From the NCBI GenBank assembly GCA_019022495.1, contig JAFEKR010000001.1, positions 7,998,001 to 8,062,000 on the forward strand: a stretch of DNA of 64,000 nucleotides, written 5' to 3'. This document shows positions 39,349-50,360 of the stretch, one piece after another. The DNA is from Epichloe hybrida. Lineage: Eukaryota > Ascomycota > Sordariomycetes > Hypocreales > Clavicipitaceae. Made by a program: the position numbers and the translations under genes. The notes beneath the pieces are model-generated. The model saw only the letters and a list, made by a program, of their open reading frames with translations, was not told the DNA's origin and did not search any database. The first letter of the stretch is position 1; every line of letters starts with the position of its first letter.

Positions 39349-40981
39349 GTTAGTCGTGTGTATCAAACTGCCATTGACCGCATTTTTGCCAAGATGGAGG
39401 AGCGTACGTCGAACTTGCCGAAGTCCGTCGACCCCATTGTGGTTATCCTGACTGTTTTGCAGCACGATCAGAGGTCGCATCCGCGGCAGTGCAGTAATGC
39501 CGTGACGCAGAATCGCGAGTGGTCGTCGCAGACCAGCCAGCCCGCGACAAGAACTGATGCGAAATGATGAGTTTGGTGCTGCCTTGGCTCGCTCAATCGC
39601 ACGGTCTTCTTGAGGACAAAAGACGCAATCAATCAATGATCTATGGCGGCGTGGTCTCGGCGAACTCGAGCCGGATGGGGGAGGAGGCTGGGGGGTAAAC
39701 AAATCCGGCAGTGGTCGTGAGCCGTTGTAGGAGCGAGGATTCGGTCTGATTAGAAGCACGCGATGCAATTATTCGAGGTACGATCGGGAGCGATAGGTCT
39801 TTCGAGTCAAGCAACACCGTCGGGACCGTGGGTTTGCAGCTTATCGGTGTGTTCTGAATGTTGAAGGAGGAACTGCAGGTGTAGGTGCAGGACTGTTGGC
39901 AGGTGGAACAAGTCCCTCGAGATGGAGTGAGTGGTGACACTCTGACGTTACCCCACGTGCAGCCTCTCAAGACACCACATCTTGTGCGGCAAGTGATGGT
40001 GGAGCCAAGATACATGGTTCTTGGCAAATTAAAAGTATGACTCTCTTCACTTCACCTGACCATGCAAGGTGGCTTGCATCCGAGGCATGTCGTGTCTAAT
40101 AAATTGACCCCCCACAGTGCATGTCAGTTTTGGGTTCATGACGCTCGTGACCATGGATGGAAATGTGATGCTCCGCGACACCACCGCTGCAGCGTACTCG
40201 CTCATGCACTTGGTGTTTTGGTGTCGCTCGTTGGATTGTGAGAGAGGCAAGGAAGTGCACGTCATTGAGTTCGTTTTGCGCTTGCATGCTCGTAAAGTCA
40301 GGATACAGTCAGTCTTTGAGTCTGGCCTTTTGTACTCCGTGTTTCCATTTCCAAATCGAACTGTCGGGTAGGTTCAACCCCGCCATATGTAATAGCTTTG
40401 CTCCGGCCGCCACTTGCTCGCAGCTGGCAGCCTTATCAGCGACAATCCCAAACAGCCCTTCGGCCTAATTCTGAGTACAAAGTGACATGAAACTACAGTG
40501 TATGGCGCTTTTTGCCTTCAAGCCCAAGTACTGGCGCACTATCATCGAATGCCAGCGAACGCCCCACCTGCCCGGCCAGAGCCTCTTCGTGCGCTGCCCC
40601 TCTTCCGTCAGCTTGCTCTTCTTTCTTCGTCATCTTTTCTTTCTTGAAGACGGTTCAAGTCTGAGGGACTCTCCGCACTGTCACCTCTTTTTGATTTCTT
40701 CTTGGAGACGATTCAAGTCTTAGGGACACTCTGCACTTTCACTCCTTTTGATCTCTTCTTGGAACTGTTGTCGGGCATTCGATGATCCACGCCCCTCGAC
40801 CCCACTGATACTCGAGTTGTCGTCCGTCTCGTAATGATCGGGTCATTCTATCGTGAACAAACACAACTTCGGCACTTACGATATTACTGACCTCTTGGGG
40901 CCTCGGTTTAGTGTTCAAACTCTCCTCTGATTTCTTTTTTTCACCTTTGTTGAACCGCGTGACGGCAATAACTCACCAAAC
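39349..40981. other. Intergenic between Chs7-like and FHA genes
   Basis: Divergent promoter space. A minus-strand open frame (about 40027-39641) begins with a cysteine-rich stretch but has no signal peptide, splice context or recognised domain, so I do not call it. Two imperfect copies of a GATTCAAGTCT..GGGACTCT..CACTTT-like sequence lie at 40653-40690 and 40710-40745. Confidence 0.45.
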
Positions 40982-43043
40982 ATGGCGGCGGAACCGCATT
41001 ACACTGATGAGGGTTCGTTCACGTTCAAAATCGTTGCTCTCAAAGATAGACTGACTGAAAATTGTGTGTCGCTAGTACAAGTCGCCCTGAAATCAATCAA
41101 TACGGATCCGGAAAATAGCTTCCTCGATCGTCATATCCTTCTCACGAAGTACAATACCAAAGCCGACATTGGACGCAGCACCAAACGAGATGCAAGATTG
41201 GCTGCGCAGCCCAACAATGGATGGTTCGACTCTCCTGTCATGTCTCGGAGTCATGCCAGACTACTTTTTTGTCCAAAGCTCAACGTGTGTCCGCTGGTGT
41301 TTGCTTTACTCTCGAGACTTGGCTGACTCCTTTCTTATAGAGCATTTCCGTAATGGATACCGGTTCACTGCATGGAACTTACGTCAACAACAGCCGCGTC
41401 GTCCCACGCCAGCTGCGAAAGCTGACTTCAGGTGATATACTGCGATTCGGCGCCCCTATTCAAAAAGGACGTGAAACATTCCAAGCATGTGAAGTGAAGG
41501 TTGTGCTCAAACAAGGCTCGTCAAAGTACGTATTCTCACTACATTACGTTGAAGCACTTATATGTAACAACTTATAAGCCCCGGAGAACGACCGTTGGTG
41601 TTCAAAGTTCCCGACTCTACAGACGACGAGGACGACATAAGTGACGTCGATGCGGCGGTCGATTCAAGTGTTGCGATTCTGCGGAGGGCCGGCATGGCTT
41701 CCTCGCGTCCAGAGGAAACCGCTACTGCTAGTACTATCGACTTGACTGAGGAGGAGGCCTCGGCGGTGGAGTCTGCAGATGCTTCTGGCATTAAAGAACT
41801 TCCTGATGAGACCACACCGGACGACAAGCCCATTTTCGAACGAGATCGTTTACGCTGGATACCCGAAACAATTGACAATCTTGATGACGAGAGCGAGTCG
41901 GGCACTAGCCCTCACAGCTCCAACTTTTCAATTCTGGTTGACACAGATGAAGAATCTTCAAATTCGAATAAGGAAGAGCATCAGGATGGTGAGAGATGTG
42001 ATGAATCTGAGTATGACGCTGTGGAATCGGATCTTGACCACAGTGCGTTGGCATTCTCACAGCCACCCCATCGCACCAGGCCCGGAACTGACTTAGACGA
42101 CCCAGATAACTCGCATGAAGAAGACTCTGCCGCCCAAGAGGCCACTGGTGCTTCAAAAACTATCTCAGACCAGAAACACAGCCCAGACGCACAAACGTTC
42201 GCAATAGAGACTAGCGTTCCGTCGCCAAGAAGCGCCAGCGTGGACGCTGTATCGATGTTTGCCATTTCTCGGCCGCTTGCTAATCACCTGGAGTCTTCCG
42301 CAGGAGACCCTTCATGGGTTCAGACCGCAAAAGCTGAATATCTCGCCGCGCGGGAGCATAATCGTCAAGTTCACGTCTCTTATGGCGATGAACTAGAGGA
42401 GACCACCCAACGTAGCTCTGTGGATATTGCAGAAGATGACGGTCCGTCGGTATCATTTCTAACTAGTCATCCAACCACAAACGTTTTCGGTCCCTCAGAG
42501 TCTTCGACTTGCACAACAACTGCCGCGTTGCTTGCTTCTGGAGAGAAATTTTTGCCAACTCCAATTTTCGAGGAAAGCCCTGCAGAGGGAAATATTCTGG
42601 AGGAGTTAATTGATGACACATCGGCTTTCTCTTACGAAACGAGTAAGAAGACCGTTGGGCAAACGGATCAAAACACGATTCTCCCAGAAATCGAGAAGAC
42701 TGGTTTGACCAATGAAGAGGACGACGAGTTGCCTCCGTCCCATCTGCCCGATTCTAAGCGTCCTTCCAGAAAGAGAAAATCTGATGATATCTCGGCTCTA
42801 CTGCCGGCCGAAGTTGAGCCTGACTCTTCACAGATACAACCCGAGTCATCGCAACCGGTGATCAATCTGGAAACTGCATCAGCATTGTCCTCAGACGTCC
42901 CTGAGATGACTTATACAGATCTAGCCTCTTTTTCAGAGAGGCCAGTCAAGCGCCTGCGACGAGCGGCTGAGATCCTCGGGTATGCGGCTCTTGGTGGCGT
43001 CGCTGTCATGTCTGCCCTGATAGCCACTGCGCCAGCGTTGTAA
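40982..43043 (+). CDS. FHA-domain protein with hydrophobic C-terminal tail
   Basis: Three exons (40982-41284, 41341-41525, 41579-43043) encode about 650 residues. The FHA fold spans the first two exons: ADIGRSTKR, SRSHARLLF and, after the first intron, MDTGSLHGTYVNNSR and LTSGDILRFG, so the phosphothreonine-binding loop residues (GR, SRSH, N) are present. The remaining 500 residues are acidic, serine-rich and mostly disordered, with basic SKRPSRKRKSDD and PVKRLRRAAE near the end. The last about 20 residues (ILGYAALGGVAVMSALIATA) are hydrophobic, suggesting a tail anchor. Within exon 1 a GTTCGT...GACTGAC...CTAG stretch could be a further in-frame intron, making the N terminus shorter and starting the conserved part at VQVALKSI. 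Partner unknown; SLMAP-like tail-anchored FHA proteins are the nearest analogy I can offer. Confidence 0.82.
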
Positions 43044-43984
43044 CAGGAACAGCTTTCACACGATGAAGTTGACTCTGGTGTTTTTTTTCTTTGCCTGAAG
43101 TCTCGCACATCTTACTGGTTATTCATGGAGCTTGACGTTTTGTGTCTGAATTATGTTACATTGCTTTGCGCTATTTCTCATCCACTGTTTCTCGCTGCAC
43201 TGTTATTGCAACCGAAAGAATAGTGAGGATGAAGTAGGCTGGGCGTTTTTGAACGCCTGCACAAGGAGGTCGTCTTGTTCAGATGTTTATGATGATTAAT
43301 ACCTCTTTTCTTCTTCTCTTTTAGGGCAGGACACGGAATGATACTAGTTGAAACTTTTTTTCTTTGTGTGTAACATGATGCAAGTGAAACGCCCTCACCA
43401 TTGCTGGAACAGAGTAACTGTCAGCAAGCTGTGTTTGTACTTGGCTGCCGTGTGATGCAACCATAATCATGATGATATCTGTCCCGCGTAACCCCTCGAG
43501 TTAGGTTTGATCAAGATGATTTTGATACGCCAAGTACTCTAGCAGATTCAGTGTTTGATCGATACCAATGACATGTGCTTCGCGTGCAGTCTTGCACGCA
43601 TTCATGCGCAGGTCAGATCAATTATCGAACACGTAGAACGTGGCAAGTTGGGCACTCTCGGTGTAATCATTGCAGGTTTCTCATCAATGTGTCATGTACT
43701 GTAATAATTTATTTATAATTTATTTATTTATTACATGCTCCATCTACATAGACTGGGCTTGTGGGGTGGTGGAGACGTCAGCTTCCTGCTAGCCGCCGGC
43801 TTTGAGCTCCTCGCCCCCATCAACTTTGCGACTTCCTCGTTTGTTGCATCACGCAAGCCCGACAATCAACGTCGACCTCGCTTCGTCCACCCCGATCTTT
43901 GCTGCTGCTGATCTTGCTTCTGCACCGCACACTAGGCGCAAGTGGACTGTGTTTATTCGCAGTTTGCGCTCCCAGTCCGCCGCC
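43044..43984. other. Intergenic, FHA 3' flank and LST8 promoter
   Basis: No gene seen. An AT-rich TTTATTTATAATTTATTTATTTATT tract (about 43707-43731) lies 250 bp before the LST8 ATG. CT-rich sequence near 43860-43930 probably belongs to the LST8 leader. Confidence 0.5.
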
Positions 43985-45152
43985 ATGTCTGTCATTCTCT
44001 GCACCGGTATGCACGCGCCTCGACCTTCTCTGCCTGCCTGCCTTGCCTCCCTTCCATCTTCAACAGCATCCTACTATATCCGCTCGCCTACTAACCGGGA
44101 CCCATCGGCAGCGGGTTATGACCATACTATCAGGTTTTGGGAAGCGCTCTCGGGAATTTGCTCGCGCACGATTCAGCATCCCGATTCTCAAGTCAATCGA
44201 CTCTGTATTTCCCCCGACAAGCGATTCGTGGCCGCGGCGGGCCATCATACGGTCAAGCTCTACGATATCAAGTCCACAAATCCCAATCCACTGTTGACAT
44301 TCGAGGGACACACGGGCAACATCACGGGCGTAGCGTTTCACTGCGAGGGCAAGTGGATGGTGACGAGTTCCGAGGATGGGACGGTCAAAATCTGGGAAAC
44401 AAAAACCGGCTCCATTCAACGCAGCTACAACCACGGGTCTCCCGCAAACGATGTTGTCATTCATCCTAATCAAGGCGAGATCATCAGCTGTGATCGGGCG
44501 GGAAGCGTGAGAATATGGGATCTGGCAGAGAACACATGCGCGCATGAGCTTCTACCCGAGGAGGATGTCCCAGTGTCGAGTGTCACTGTTGCAAGCGACG
44601 GGACGCTGCTCTGCGCGGCCAACACATCGGTGCGTACATATCCACGCGACTCCCCAACCTGTTTTATTGTCCCGCCCTCCTGAACTTACGGGGGCAGACA
44701 TGTATGCCGTGGGCGCTAACAAACTGACACAGGGAAACGTCTTTGTGTGGAAACTACAACAAACATACGACCAGACGCAAATCATGCCAGTAACACATTT
44801 CAGCGCCCACAAGGAATACATAACGCGCATTCTTTTATCGCCGGACGTGAAGAAGCTTGCCACATGCAGTGCGGATCACACAGCCAAAATCTGGGAAGTC
44901 AACAACACGAAACCACGAGACGAGGGCGAGAGGGACCCGAAGCCGTTTCCCCTCGAGGCAACCCTAACAGGTCATCAGCGATGGGTCTGGGATTGCGCCT
45001 TCAGTGCCGATTCGGCGTATCTGGTGACTGCCTGCTCTGATCATTACGCGCGACTATGGAAGGTGCATAGTCAGCAGATCATTCGACAATACAATGGACA
45101 TCATCGAGGTGCCGTTTGCGTTGCGCTGAACGATTACTCGGAGACGCGTTGA
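43985..45152 (+). CDS. LST8: Lst8, WD40 subunit of TOR complexes
   Basis: Three exons (43985-44006, 44112-44629, 44733-45152) encode 319 residues (yeast 303, fission yeast 314). The 22-nt first exon encodes MSVILCT; splicing gives AGYDHTIRFWEALSG, the family's hallmark start. Seven WD40 blades follow, e.g. TSSEDGTVKIWETKTG, SCDRAGSVRIWDLAEN, TCSADHTAKIWEVNN and TACSDHYARLWKV. Introns of 105 and 103 bp, the second with CTAAC and CTGAC branch candidates and a CACAG acceptor, preserve frame. Lst8 binds the TOR kinase domain in TORC1 and TORC2 and is needed for nutrient signalling. It is in the same orientation as the FHA gene upstream. Confidence 0.95.
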
Positions 45153-45919
45153 GGGGGGGAAAAAAGGGGGCACATGTACCGGATTGACGCTACTATTGAC
45201 ATGATAACAATTTGGCGAGGCACTTGGCACAGGAGTGCGCAGGCCACGGGTCAGCCTGATGACGGCCAAGCCAGGAGCAAAAGTGCTCACGGTGTGGGAC
45301 TTGCATTGATTGGGCAGGGCGTTTTGTTATGCACGACGAGGCGCCGAGGGGATTTCACATCCCATGCACAGTCTTGGCTGCTTGAACTCGTTTCATTTTG
45401 AACATGGAAACTGGGTTGCATGGTGTTTATCGTAGTGTATACTACGCATAATGTATACTTGGGAGTACATACATTGGCCGGGGTGGCGCAAGATATTGAT
45501 AATGACGGCAATGGGACAGACAGTCTCTCTCGGCCACCATGACATTTTGCGCCAAGCGTCTGTCGCATTTATTTTGCAAAACTTCAACGTCCCAACGCCT
45601 GGATGGGATTTCCATCTCTTCTCTCTCTATTTCAGTCGTTCTGCTGGCCGTTTGCAAATGCCCTGGTTATTGCAGACGATGCATTGCCTGCCAAGTGGAT
45701 TGAGGAAATAACGAGGGTAACAGGGCTTGCTGCAACATTGGGGGGATCTGGGTGAAGATCTGGGATGAGAACTCACGAGACCTCATGAATCAGTAGTCCA
45801 GGTAACATGATTAATTCGCAAGCCCTTTAAAACTATATACTACCCCATCTTTGCATATACTCGTCTTCTTTTTTTCTTGGCCTTGTCCTCTCTCCTTCCT
45901 TCCCTCCTTGCCCCCCAAC
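45153..45919. other. Convergent 3' flanks of LST8 and HsbA gene 1
   Basis: No supported gene. It contains GTATACTACGCATAATGTATAC-like inverted sequence near 45436-45457. Small frames lack domains. Confidence 0.45.
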
Positions 45920-46468
45920 TCATGCGGTGAAAGGCACAGCTGGACCGCCGGCGCTGTAGGCATTGACGCCCCTGACAAAGTCGTCGTCGATACCCTTGAC
46001 GAGGTTCTTGGCCACGGTGTTCAGCTCCTGGGGGACCTTCTCGATGACGGCCTCGGAGAAGTTGGCGGTGGCAGCGCGCAGCTTCTTGGTGGTGGAGAGG
46101 ACGATGGGGCTGACGATGAAGAGCTTGTCGAACTTGGGCTTCTGGGAAATCAGGTCGTCGATTGTCTTCTTTGCGTCGCCGGCCAGGACGCCGACGAGGT
46201 CGGCGATGACGAGCGTGTCGTCGTAGCTGAGCGGGGGGGAGTCCTTGGCCGTGGAGGCGCCGGACTTGAGGGAGCCCTCGAGCTTGCTGGAGGCGCCGAG
46301 GATGGGCAGCGCGCTGAAGATCTGGCCGTCGAACTTGGTGATGGTGCCGTCTAGGGCGACGAGGTCCTTGGTGATGGTCTTGAGGGAGTCGCTGATGGTC
46401 TTGACGTCGGCGAGGACCGTGGCCGCGAGGGCGACGGCGAGGGGGACGGCGGCCTTGAGCAGCATCAT
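45920..46468 (-). CDS. HsbA-type secreted cell-wall protein, copy 1
   Basis: A single exon of 182 residues. An N-terminal signal peptide (MMLLKAAVPLAVALAATVLA) is followed by a helix-rich domain of the hydrophobic-surface-binding protein A / cell-wall galactomannoprotein family (PF12296 type): VKTISDSLKTITKDLVALDGTI, a middle S/G-rich loop, SYDDTLVIADLVGVLAGDAKKTI, and a C-terminal ELNTVAKNLVKGIDDDF. Members are secreted and bind hydrophobic surfaces or sit in the wall. A TATAAA box lies 132 bp upstream. No cysteine is present in the mature part, unlike copy 2. The long opposite-frame reading over this gene is a GC-bias shadow. Confidence 0.88.
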   Translation of the reverse strand: MMLLKAAVPLAVALAATVLADVKTISDSLKTITKDLVALDGTITKFDGQIFSALPILGASSKLEGSLKSGASTAKDSPPLSYDDTLVIADLVGVLAGDAKKTIDDLISQKPKFDKLFIVSPIVLSTTKKLRAATANFSEAVIEKVPQELNTVAKNLVKGIDDDFVRGVNAYSAGGPAVPFTA

Positions 46469-47483
46469 CTTGATGGGGGGAAAAGGGGGAAGTGGAATAT
46501 GACTGAGGGTGAAGGGGGGAAACTTGATCTTCAGGGGATTGATTGATCTGGATCGGATAGAATAACCTCTTGGGGGAAGCGACTGCTTTTGGCGAAGCCT
46601 TTATAGAAGGTTCCTGGGCAGCAGATTGATTTTCCTTTCCCCCTCTTTTTTTGGCTTTAGTCTGTCTTCCGAGTTCTAATTTATGTTTTCCATCTTGCAC
46701 CATGACGAATAGAGCATATGCCGCCCCTCTGGGTGCGACCTCGTCGACGGAGCCATCGCGAGACTCTGTGATCAGATGCCTGGTTGCATGTGCCTCGGCG
46801 GTGGCCTGTGCAAATTGCACCAGAGTCGCGAGCAAGGGGGGTGATGGTGATGATGGCAGGCATGGCAAAGTGCCGTGGCCCGCCACATTAGCAACGGAAT
46901 CGACTCGCATCCGTGGCCAAGAGGCTAAGAACTGCGACGGTGCATGTGAAGTGCGACTCTGCCGGTCAACCCCAGATCCAAGGGTGCGGGTAGTCTCCAC
47001 CTGCCCCACATCCATCAGACAACACATGTCATGTTGCCGACGCACATGTGGTTGGTTTCCGCAACGCAACTCCATCCATGATTGTGTGTCAGCGCCTTGC
47101 GTTACCTTTCAATGGTGTCGTGAATTCGAATGTTTATTGCGTGTTTCTCTCAAGACCAAGCTTGCCAAATCGAGCAAGCAATACTATACTTCAATCTGCT
47201 ATACTTTTTGTCAAATTCTTTTTCCCATAATGATTTATTCCTCAGTTATCAAAATCCCTATAGCCATGGTCCACACGTTGGCCACGCCAAGTCGGAGGAA
47301 CACGCGAACTTTACAGTAAAACAGGCAAGCCACAGGCTTAACAAACCCAGGGAAAGAGCAAGAAAATAGATGCCATTTTAGTCTTGTTTTATTTTTCATT
47401 CGTTTATACGTAAGCTTTCATCATCTCACACTAAGCTGGTTTCACGCCTCCCCTATCACCCCCCATCATGGGCCCCCACGTCT
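46469..47483. other. Intergenic between the two HsbA genes
   Basis: Promoter of HsbA gene 1 and 3' flank of copy 2. A plus-strand frame across 46651-47319 is open but compositionally random and cysteine-rich by chance; I do not call it. Confidence 0.45.
46600..46605 (-). promoter_or_regulatory. TATA box of HsbA gene 1
   Basis: TATAAA on the minus strand, 132 bp upstream of the start codon. The similarly placed TATA element of the paralogue supports it. Confidence 0.6.
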
Positions 47484-48029
47484 CTACTTGTTGACACAGT
47501 TGGCCTGGTCAAATGCGGCCTTGGCGCCGTTCAACACATCGGTGACGCCCTGTGCCTGCTTCTGAGCAATGGCCTTGGCATTCTCAGGCACCTTGGAGAC
47601 GGTGACGTCGACGAGCGCCTGGCTGTTGGTCGCGATGTCGGCAATGGTGTTGCGGACGACGTCGCACTCGTAGTCAGCCTGGATCTGGGCCTTCTTGGCC
47701 TTGAGGTCGTCCACCAGCGCCTGGGCGTGGGTCCTGAGGTCCTGGACGGGCTTGAGCAGGCCGAGGGACTCGGAGAGGGTGAGCTTGTCGTGGCCGGACA
47801 CGGTCTTGGTGCCGGACTTGATGGTGCCGACGAGGCCGTACGAGGCCCTCAGAACGGGGCCCGGGTTGCAGGTCCAGCCCTTGACGGCGGCGTCGAGGCC
47901 GTCAATGTCTTTCTGGACAGAGGCCAAGACGTCGACGATGGGTTTCGCGTCGCGCGCCTGGAGCGGCGAGGCACATGCGCTGCTGGAGATGGCGCAGAGC
48001 ACGGCGGCGGAGGCAGAGGCGAACTTCAT
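47484..48029 (-). CDS. HsbA-type secreted cell-wall protein, copy 2
   Basis: A single exon of 181 residues beginning MKFASASAAVLCAISSSACA, a clear signal peptide ending at Ala-Ser. The frame continues upstream only through a serine/GAG repeat that is leader, so the start at 48029 is chosen. The mature part has the same architecture as copy 1: AKPIVDVLASVQKDIDGLDAAV, a GTIKSGTKTV loop, LTLSESLGLLKPVQDLRTHA, VVRNTIADIATNSQALVDVTV and a C-terminal helix. Three cysteines (GWTCNPG, YECDVV, ANCVNK) remain after processing, so disulfides are possible. Likely a cell-wall or surface-binding protein; paralogue of the gene 1 kb away in the same orientation. Confidence 0.88.
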   Translation of the reverse strand: MKFASASAAVLCAISSSACASPLQARDAKPIVDVLASVQKDIDGLDAAVKGWTCNPGPVLRASYGLVGTIKSGTKTVSGHDKLTLSESLGLLKPVQDLRTHAQALVDDLKAKKAQIQADYECDVVRNTIADIATNSQALVDVTVSKVPENAKAIAQKQAQGVTDVLNGAKAAFDQANCVNK

Positions 48030-48982
48030 TCTGGGGTTTGGTTTTCTTTCTCGTCTATGGTTTCGAGTGAGGGGTAAAAAGAAGAGGGTTGGGGAGGAGG
48101 AGGAGGAGGAGGAGGAGGAGCTTGATATCATCGTCTTGTACGATTACGACGATGAACATGCCGAGTTATATACATGGGCGCTTTTCGTCTTTTTCGTCAT
48201 CCACCCCATCTCGCCAGCCCTTATGCAGCGTCGCCCCATTGATGCAACGATGATCCTGGCGATAATTAGCATGGCAAAAGAAAGAAGGAAAAAAAATCAA
48301 GGTTCCTCCCCGCATTCCCACATGATATGTCTCGAGCCTCCGACACATGCATGTGAGAAGGCGGCAGTTGGCCGGAGGAAAAAAAAAAAAAAAAAAAATA
48401 TCGACTGTGCAGATGGCATAAGTGCGGGGGATACTCATGTGATGTTCCATTGGCCAAATTGATCCTTACGTCGCAATTGCAACTTGCCGCCGTTGGTTGA
48501 TGCACACGCCGGAGCCAAGAGTTAGACTGGCCCATGTGTCTTGCCATGTGTCCCAGATGATCAACCGGGCGACTCCGACTTGTCACTCGATCTATGTACA
48601 TGTAGATGACTGGGCCTGGATCTAGGCTAACCCGCCTTTTGGGGGGCGGGAGTGGCAGGGGCGTCTGGAGAGAGACTTGGGAACATGGCCCTGAGCGTGC
48701 GTACCATTTTCGTGACGGTGAGGGTCTGGTATATGTGAACGAATGTGAACGAATGTGCGCTTCTCAAGAGTCTGTTGCAGGCCATTTCATGTGGAGCCAT
48801 GTGGGAAATATTGGGGTTTGTGTTTGCATTTGCGCATGGGGCCAGCAGAGGCTTGCAAGAACGTGTTATCGATGGCATGGACAATGGTGTAATCTGCGGT
48901 AGACAGTATACTTCATGACAAGAACCCCTCCCTCCCTCCTCATTCGTGTATTTACCATCAAGCAGACAAGCTGAGCCGGTGG
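48030..48982. other. Intergenic, HsbA gene 2 promoter
   Basis: Contains a GAG repeat (about 48096-48120) in the leader, an A run at 48379-48398 and the 3' flank of the TMEM234-like gene. No gene seen. Confidence 0.5.
48166..48173 (-). promoter_or_regulatory. TATA box of HsbA gene 2
   Basis: GTATATAA on the minus strand, about 140 bp upstream of the start codon, at nearly the same distance as in copy 1. Confidence 0.6.
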
Positions 48983-49589
48983 TCAAGACTTACTCTGCAC
49001 ACACAAGGCAATTCCGACCAGAGAGAGAACCATTCCCGCGGCGGTATCTAGGATCCAAGTCAACATGGTAACAACGGCTTACGCGCTCGGGACTTCAACG
49101 CCTCCCTCCTCACCTCTGCTGACGACTTTGCCTTCGACATACCAATCTCCCAGAACAGTGAAGAGAAAGGCCATGGTGTTCACTATGGGAACAGTCAAGC
49201 TCAGCTCTAGAGGAGAAATCACGTCCCGTCAGCGAATTCAGTGGAACAACAATTAAAAAAACGCTGACAAGCGAAATTAGCATACCAGCCTGGCCAATGA
49301 GGAGAAAGAACCAGACACTGCCGGTGAGGTTCAACAACAGAGGGACGGCATATCGCGGGTTCCGCAGGAGGTCGACGACGGAAAAAAAGGCCCCGTACAG
49401 CTTGCTTCGCAGCCAATGATTCTTGACCGAGTCTGTTTCCAGAACGGGATGGGGCTTCGGCCGATGGGAGCGCGCGGCGCGGCGGATAAACGGCGTGGTG
49501 AGGCCCCAGGCTAGCCCGACGAGGATGAAGCTGAGAAGGTAGTTGATGAGGGGGGGCTTGGTGTCAGGGGAGAGGACTGGCTGTGTCAT
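48983..49589 (-). CDS. TMEM234-family membrane protein
   Basis: Three exons (49589-49286, 49206-49114, 49047-48983) encode 153 residues, slightly longer than animal TMEM234. Phases join as LIGQAELSLTVPIVN and VVSRDTAAGMV. Four membrane segments: LINYLLSFILVGLAWGLTTP, VPLLLNLTGSVWFFLLIG, LTVPIVNTMAFLFTVLGDWY and GMVLSLVGIALCVQS. The conserved family features WGxTxPF, NLxGS, ELSLTVPI and GxALC are all present. These are small relatives of the drug/metabolite transporter superfamily; the function in fungi is not established. The introns have GTATGC/CTCTAG and GTGAGG/CCTAG ends. Confidence 0.88.
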
Positions 49590-50360
49590 TTTGGCGGTGG
49601 GAGATGGTGTCGTGGTTGCTGTTTGGCGGGAGGGAGATGATGCATGGTTGGTTGTTTGGATGTTTGGAGGAAACTAGGACGTCCGGAACGGGGTGCGGAA
49701 CGGGATGCGGAAAGGGGTGCGGAAAGGGGTGATGGATGGCCCATGCATGGGTGGATGCACTAGGCCATACTTGGCGATACGGAATGTTGAAACGACAAAA
49801 CGACCCTTGTCCCGTTCGGCTACCCGCGATTCACCGTACATACATGTACATGTATGACATTTTCAGAAACCCAGATTAAATACACCGACCTCTTTACTCA
49901 CAGTTTACCCACCAATCGCATCTGCCCTTTTTTCAACACTAGTTATGCGGACCCTGTCAGATCACCGCTCTCGTGGCCGTGGCTGTTTACGAGAATCGAA
50001 TTCCTCTACGGCTGGAAAGCGGCAAGACAGGAGCTGTGGAAACAACACATGCATGGACGAGGATACGGTTCTCGTCGGCTAGCCCTTGAACCATGATCCT
50101 GATGTGTTGAGAATCCGTCTGGACCGATGAAGAAATCCTCACGTGGGAGGACGTAATAGACTACAAGTTGTGGCCAAACTCACCCCCCTGGCTACTCCGA
50201 CGAGGTAGCCAGAACGGGACTTGTCGTGGTCAAGCACAAAAGACATCCGCAAATAACAAACTGGGCTCATCAAAAGCCATTCCAACTCTCACTCTCAATT
50301 GACAGCGTAGTGTACAGTTCCGGATATTCCCATGTTGCTCGCGCATACTTGCGGCTGATT
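49590..50360. other. Intergenic, TMEM234-like promoter and SCL1 3' flank
   Basis: No gene seen. A short GGGGTGCGGAACGGGATGCGGAAAG repeat-like region is near 49687-49730 and a TACATACATGTACATGTATG palindromic stretch is near 49837-49857. Confidence 0.5.

Noticed and set aside
39641..40027. Minus-strand cysteine-rich 128-codon frame upstream of the Chs7-like gene
   Set aside because: No signal peptide, no clear start context, no splice support and no known cysteine pattern.
45840..47075. Long minus-strand frame of 411 codons overlapping HsbA gene 1
   Set aside because: It is a shadow in another frame of a GC-biased gene; the Arg/Pro/His-rich translation has no family features, while the overlapping frame has a signal peptide and HsbA domain.
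46651..47319. Plus-strand 222-codon frame between the two HsbA genes
   Set aside because: Random composition, passes through promoter elements of HsbA gene 1, no domain.
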